From Nitrospirota bacterium (GTDB lineage Bacteria > Nitrospirota > Thermodesulfovibrionia > Thermodesulfovibrionales > Magnetobacteriaceae), in NCBI GenBank assembly GCA_015232165.1, contig JADGAE010000091.1, forward strand, positions 1-7,127: a stretch of DNA of 7,127 nt, read 5' to 3'. The notes beneath the pieces were generated by a model, which had not been told where the DNA came from, ran no database searches, and was given only the letters and a program-made list of their open reading frames with translations. A program made the position numbers and the translations under genes. Below, one piece after another: positions 6,143 to 7,127 of the stretch (position 1 is the first letter of the stretch; the number at the start of each line of letters is the position of its first letter).

Positions 6143-7127
6143 AGATATCAAAAATCGGTGGTTGTTTGGTTATGTGCTGTTGTCTTTATTGATGCTGTTG
6201 AGCTACAAGGAGGCGGGGGCGGTGGTTCTTGACCGTGTTGTGGCGGTCATAGACAAGGAGGTTATTACGTGGGGTGAGCTGTACAGGGCCATGGAGTTTG
6301 ACATGAGGGAGGACATCAAGGGACTCAAGGGGGCCGAAAGGGTTGCCTTTATCAGCAAGCACGAGCGCGAGTTCCTTGATACGCTGATCGACATCAAGGT
6401 GCAACTTATGTATGCCGAGGGTCGCAATATCGGAGTGTCCAAGGCAGAGGTGGATGCCGCAATTGACGACATAAGGCGTAAGTACTCCCTATCGGAGCAG
6501 GACTTTTTCGAGGCGCTCAAGAAAGAGGGCTTCGGCATAGAGGAGTATAAAAAACGACTGAGTGAGCAGATACTTTTAAACAAGCTGGGTAGTTCGGAGA
6601 TATCAAATAAAATCTTTGTCACGGAGAACGAAATAACCGAAAGACTCAAAAACCAAAAAGACTCCGTTGCGGCTTCCAAACAATACAGGATACGCCTGAT
6701 AGTCATATCCAAGCCCGCTGACACCGGTAAAGACAAGATTGCCGGCGAAGGCCTGGCACTCAAGAAAAGGGCCGAGGATATCTATGGCAAGCTGCTCAAT
6801 GGCGAGGACTTTGGCAAACTGGCAGCGCGGTTCTCCGACGGCCCCAATACCTCCAACGGCGGCGACATCGGCTTTATCGGCAATGAAGAAATGGACAAGG
6901 ACTTCCTGGCCGTTGTAGAGCAGTTGAAAGAGGGCCAGTTCAGCAAGATATTCGTGACTGACAAGGGGCTCAACATCGTACAGTTAATTGAAAAGAAGGC
7001 AGTTGATACCCAGGGGCAGGCCAGAGATGAAATGCGCAGGGAACTGTTTGCCGAAAAGTCAAAGAGGGCCTTCAAGGATTGGATAAAATCCTTAAAAGAA
7101 AAGAGGTTTATAAAGGTAATGCTATAA
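6138..7127 (+). CDS. SurA-like periplasmic chaperone / peptidyl-prolyl cis-trans isomerase (parvulin type)
   Basis: Predicted exported folding factor (329 aa from the GTG; stop at the last base of the window). A signal peptide is clear: basic n-region KNR, hydrophobic core (9-22), probable cut after AGA (A28). The mature N-terminus VVLDRVVAVIDKEVITWGEL is the classic SurA N-domain opening, followed by a helical chaperone region to about residue 170. One PpiC/parvulin domain spans about 182-286, with RLIVIS, FGKLAARFSDGPNTSNGGDIGFIG and a C-terminal strand reading GLNIVQLIE. A terminal helix (about 295-320) completes the SurA-type fold. E. coli SurA has two parvulin domains; this protein has one, like many short SurA or PrsA-like proteins. 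It should assist outer-membrane protein folding. The real start may be an ATC at 6147, giving MKNRWLFGYV as the signal start; the next in-frame standard start, TTG at 6162, would remove the basic residues. Confidence 0.88.
   Translation: MIDIKNRWLFGYVLLSLLMLLSYKEAGAVVLDRVVAVIDKEVITWGELYRAMEFDMREDIKGLKGAERVAFISKHEREFLDTLIDIKVQLMYAEGRNIGVSKAEVDAAIDDIRRKYSLSEQDFFEALKKEGFGIEEYKKRLSEQILLNKLGSSEISNKIFVTENEITERLKNQKDSVAASKQYRIRLIVISKPADTGKDKIAGEGLALKKRAEDIYGKLLNGEDFGKLAARFSDGPNTSNGGDIGFIGNEEMDKDFLAVVEQLKEGQFSKIFVTDKGLNIVQLIEKKAVDTQGQARDEMRRELFAEKSKRAFKDWIKSLKEKRFIKVML

Noticed and set aside
5831..6151. Minus-strand reading frame of 106 aa across the lolA-SurA gap
   Set aside because: It runs through the hairpin repeats and the terminator, has a proline run made by the G-rich repeat and no recognisable domain, and would overlap the promoter and start of the SurA-like gene.
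6203..6763. Minus-strand reading frame of 186 aa opposite the SurA-like gene
   Set aside because: Its serine- and leucine-rich sequence is the typical complement of a Lys/Glu/Asp-rich coding strand; the + strand gene has a signal peptide and a parvulin domain.
1..7127. CRISPR array, tRNA, rRNA or transposase gene
   Set aside because: No regularly spaced direct repeats with unique spacers, no cloverleaf or rRNA core motifs, and no DDE, HUH or tyrosine recombinase reading frame were seen.

Overview
The window is about 7.1 kb of a diderm (Gram-negative) bacterial chromosome. The envelope type follows from a LolA-family periplasmic lipoprotein carrier and a SurA-type periplasmic chaperone/prolyl isomerase. 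All five genes are on the + strand, close packed, with GTG and TTG starts alongside ATG. The lineage cannot be fixed from sequence alone. The G/C-rich hairpin repeats and the AATCCTG-type repeat resemble what I remember from uncultured environmental genomes such as Nitrospirota or deltaproteobacteria-like groups, but this is only a tentative impression.

Layout. Bases 1-77 hold one copy of a hairpin-forming, REP-like repeat ending in a pyrimidine tract. At 99-1268 is a zinc-dependent medium-chain dehydrogenase of the cyclitol/polyol type. Thirteen bases later, 1282-3534 encodes a polysaccharide co-polymerase (Wzz/GumC type) fused to a BY-kinase-like ATPase domain with a tyrosine-rich tail. A 153-base gap holds small palindromes and a good sigma70-type promoter with an extended -10. 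At 3688-5034 is a WbaP/WcaJ-type initiating sugar-phosphate transferase; its stop codon overlaps the start of lolA (5027-5680) by 8 bases. The 457-base gap that follows carries a second repeat copy in the opposite orientation, a weak intrinsic terminator wrapped in an AATCCTG-type repeat, a third diverged repeat copy, and an AT-rich promoter region. The last gene (6138-7127) is a SurA-like periplasmic peptidyl-prolyl isomerase, complete up to its stop at the last base.

How they fit together. The first three genes form part of an exopolysaccharide or capsule locus: a sugar or cyclitol oxidoreductase that may prepare a building block, a chain-length/export regulator, and the transferase that loads the first sugar phosphate onto the lipid carrier. 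lolA is translationally coupled to that transferase and is followed by a SurA-like chaperone, so the stretch reads as an envelope-assembly neighbourhood.

Most interesting points: (1) the repeat family, where two copies show a compensatory A-T to G-C change in a hairpin stem; (2) a BY-kinase-like domain that has lost its Walker A' acidic/arginine motif and the EX2RX2R motif but keeps the tyrosine tail; (3) an initiating transferase with a shortened loop and altered conserved residues around an intact Asp-Glu dyad; (4) a SurA-like gene whose best ribosome binding site points to an in-frame ATC rather than the GTG that lies inside that site. No complete novel defence or mobile system was found.
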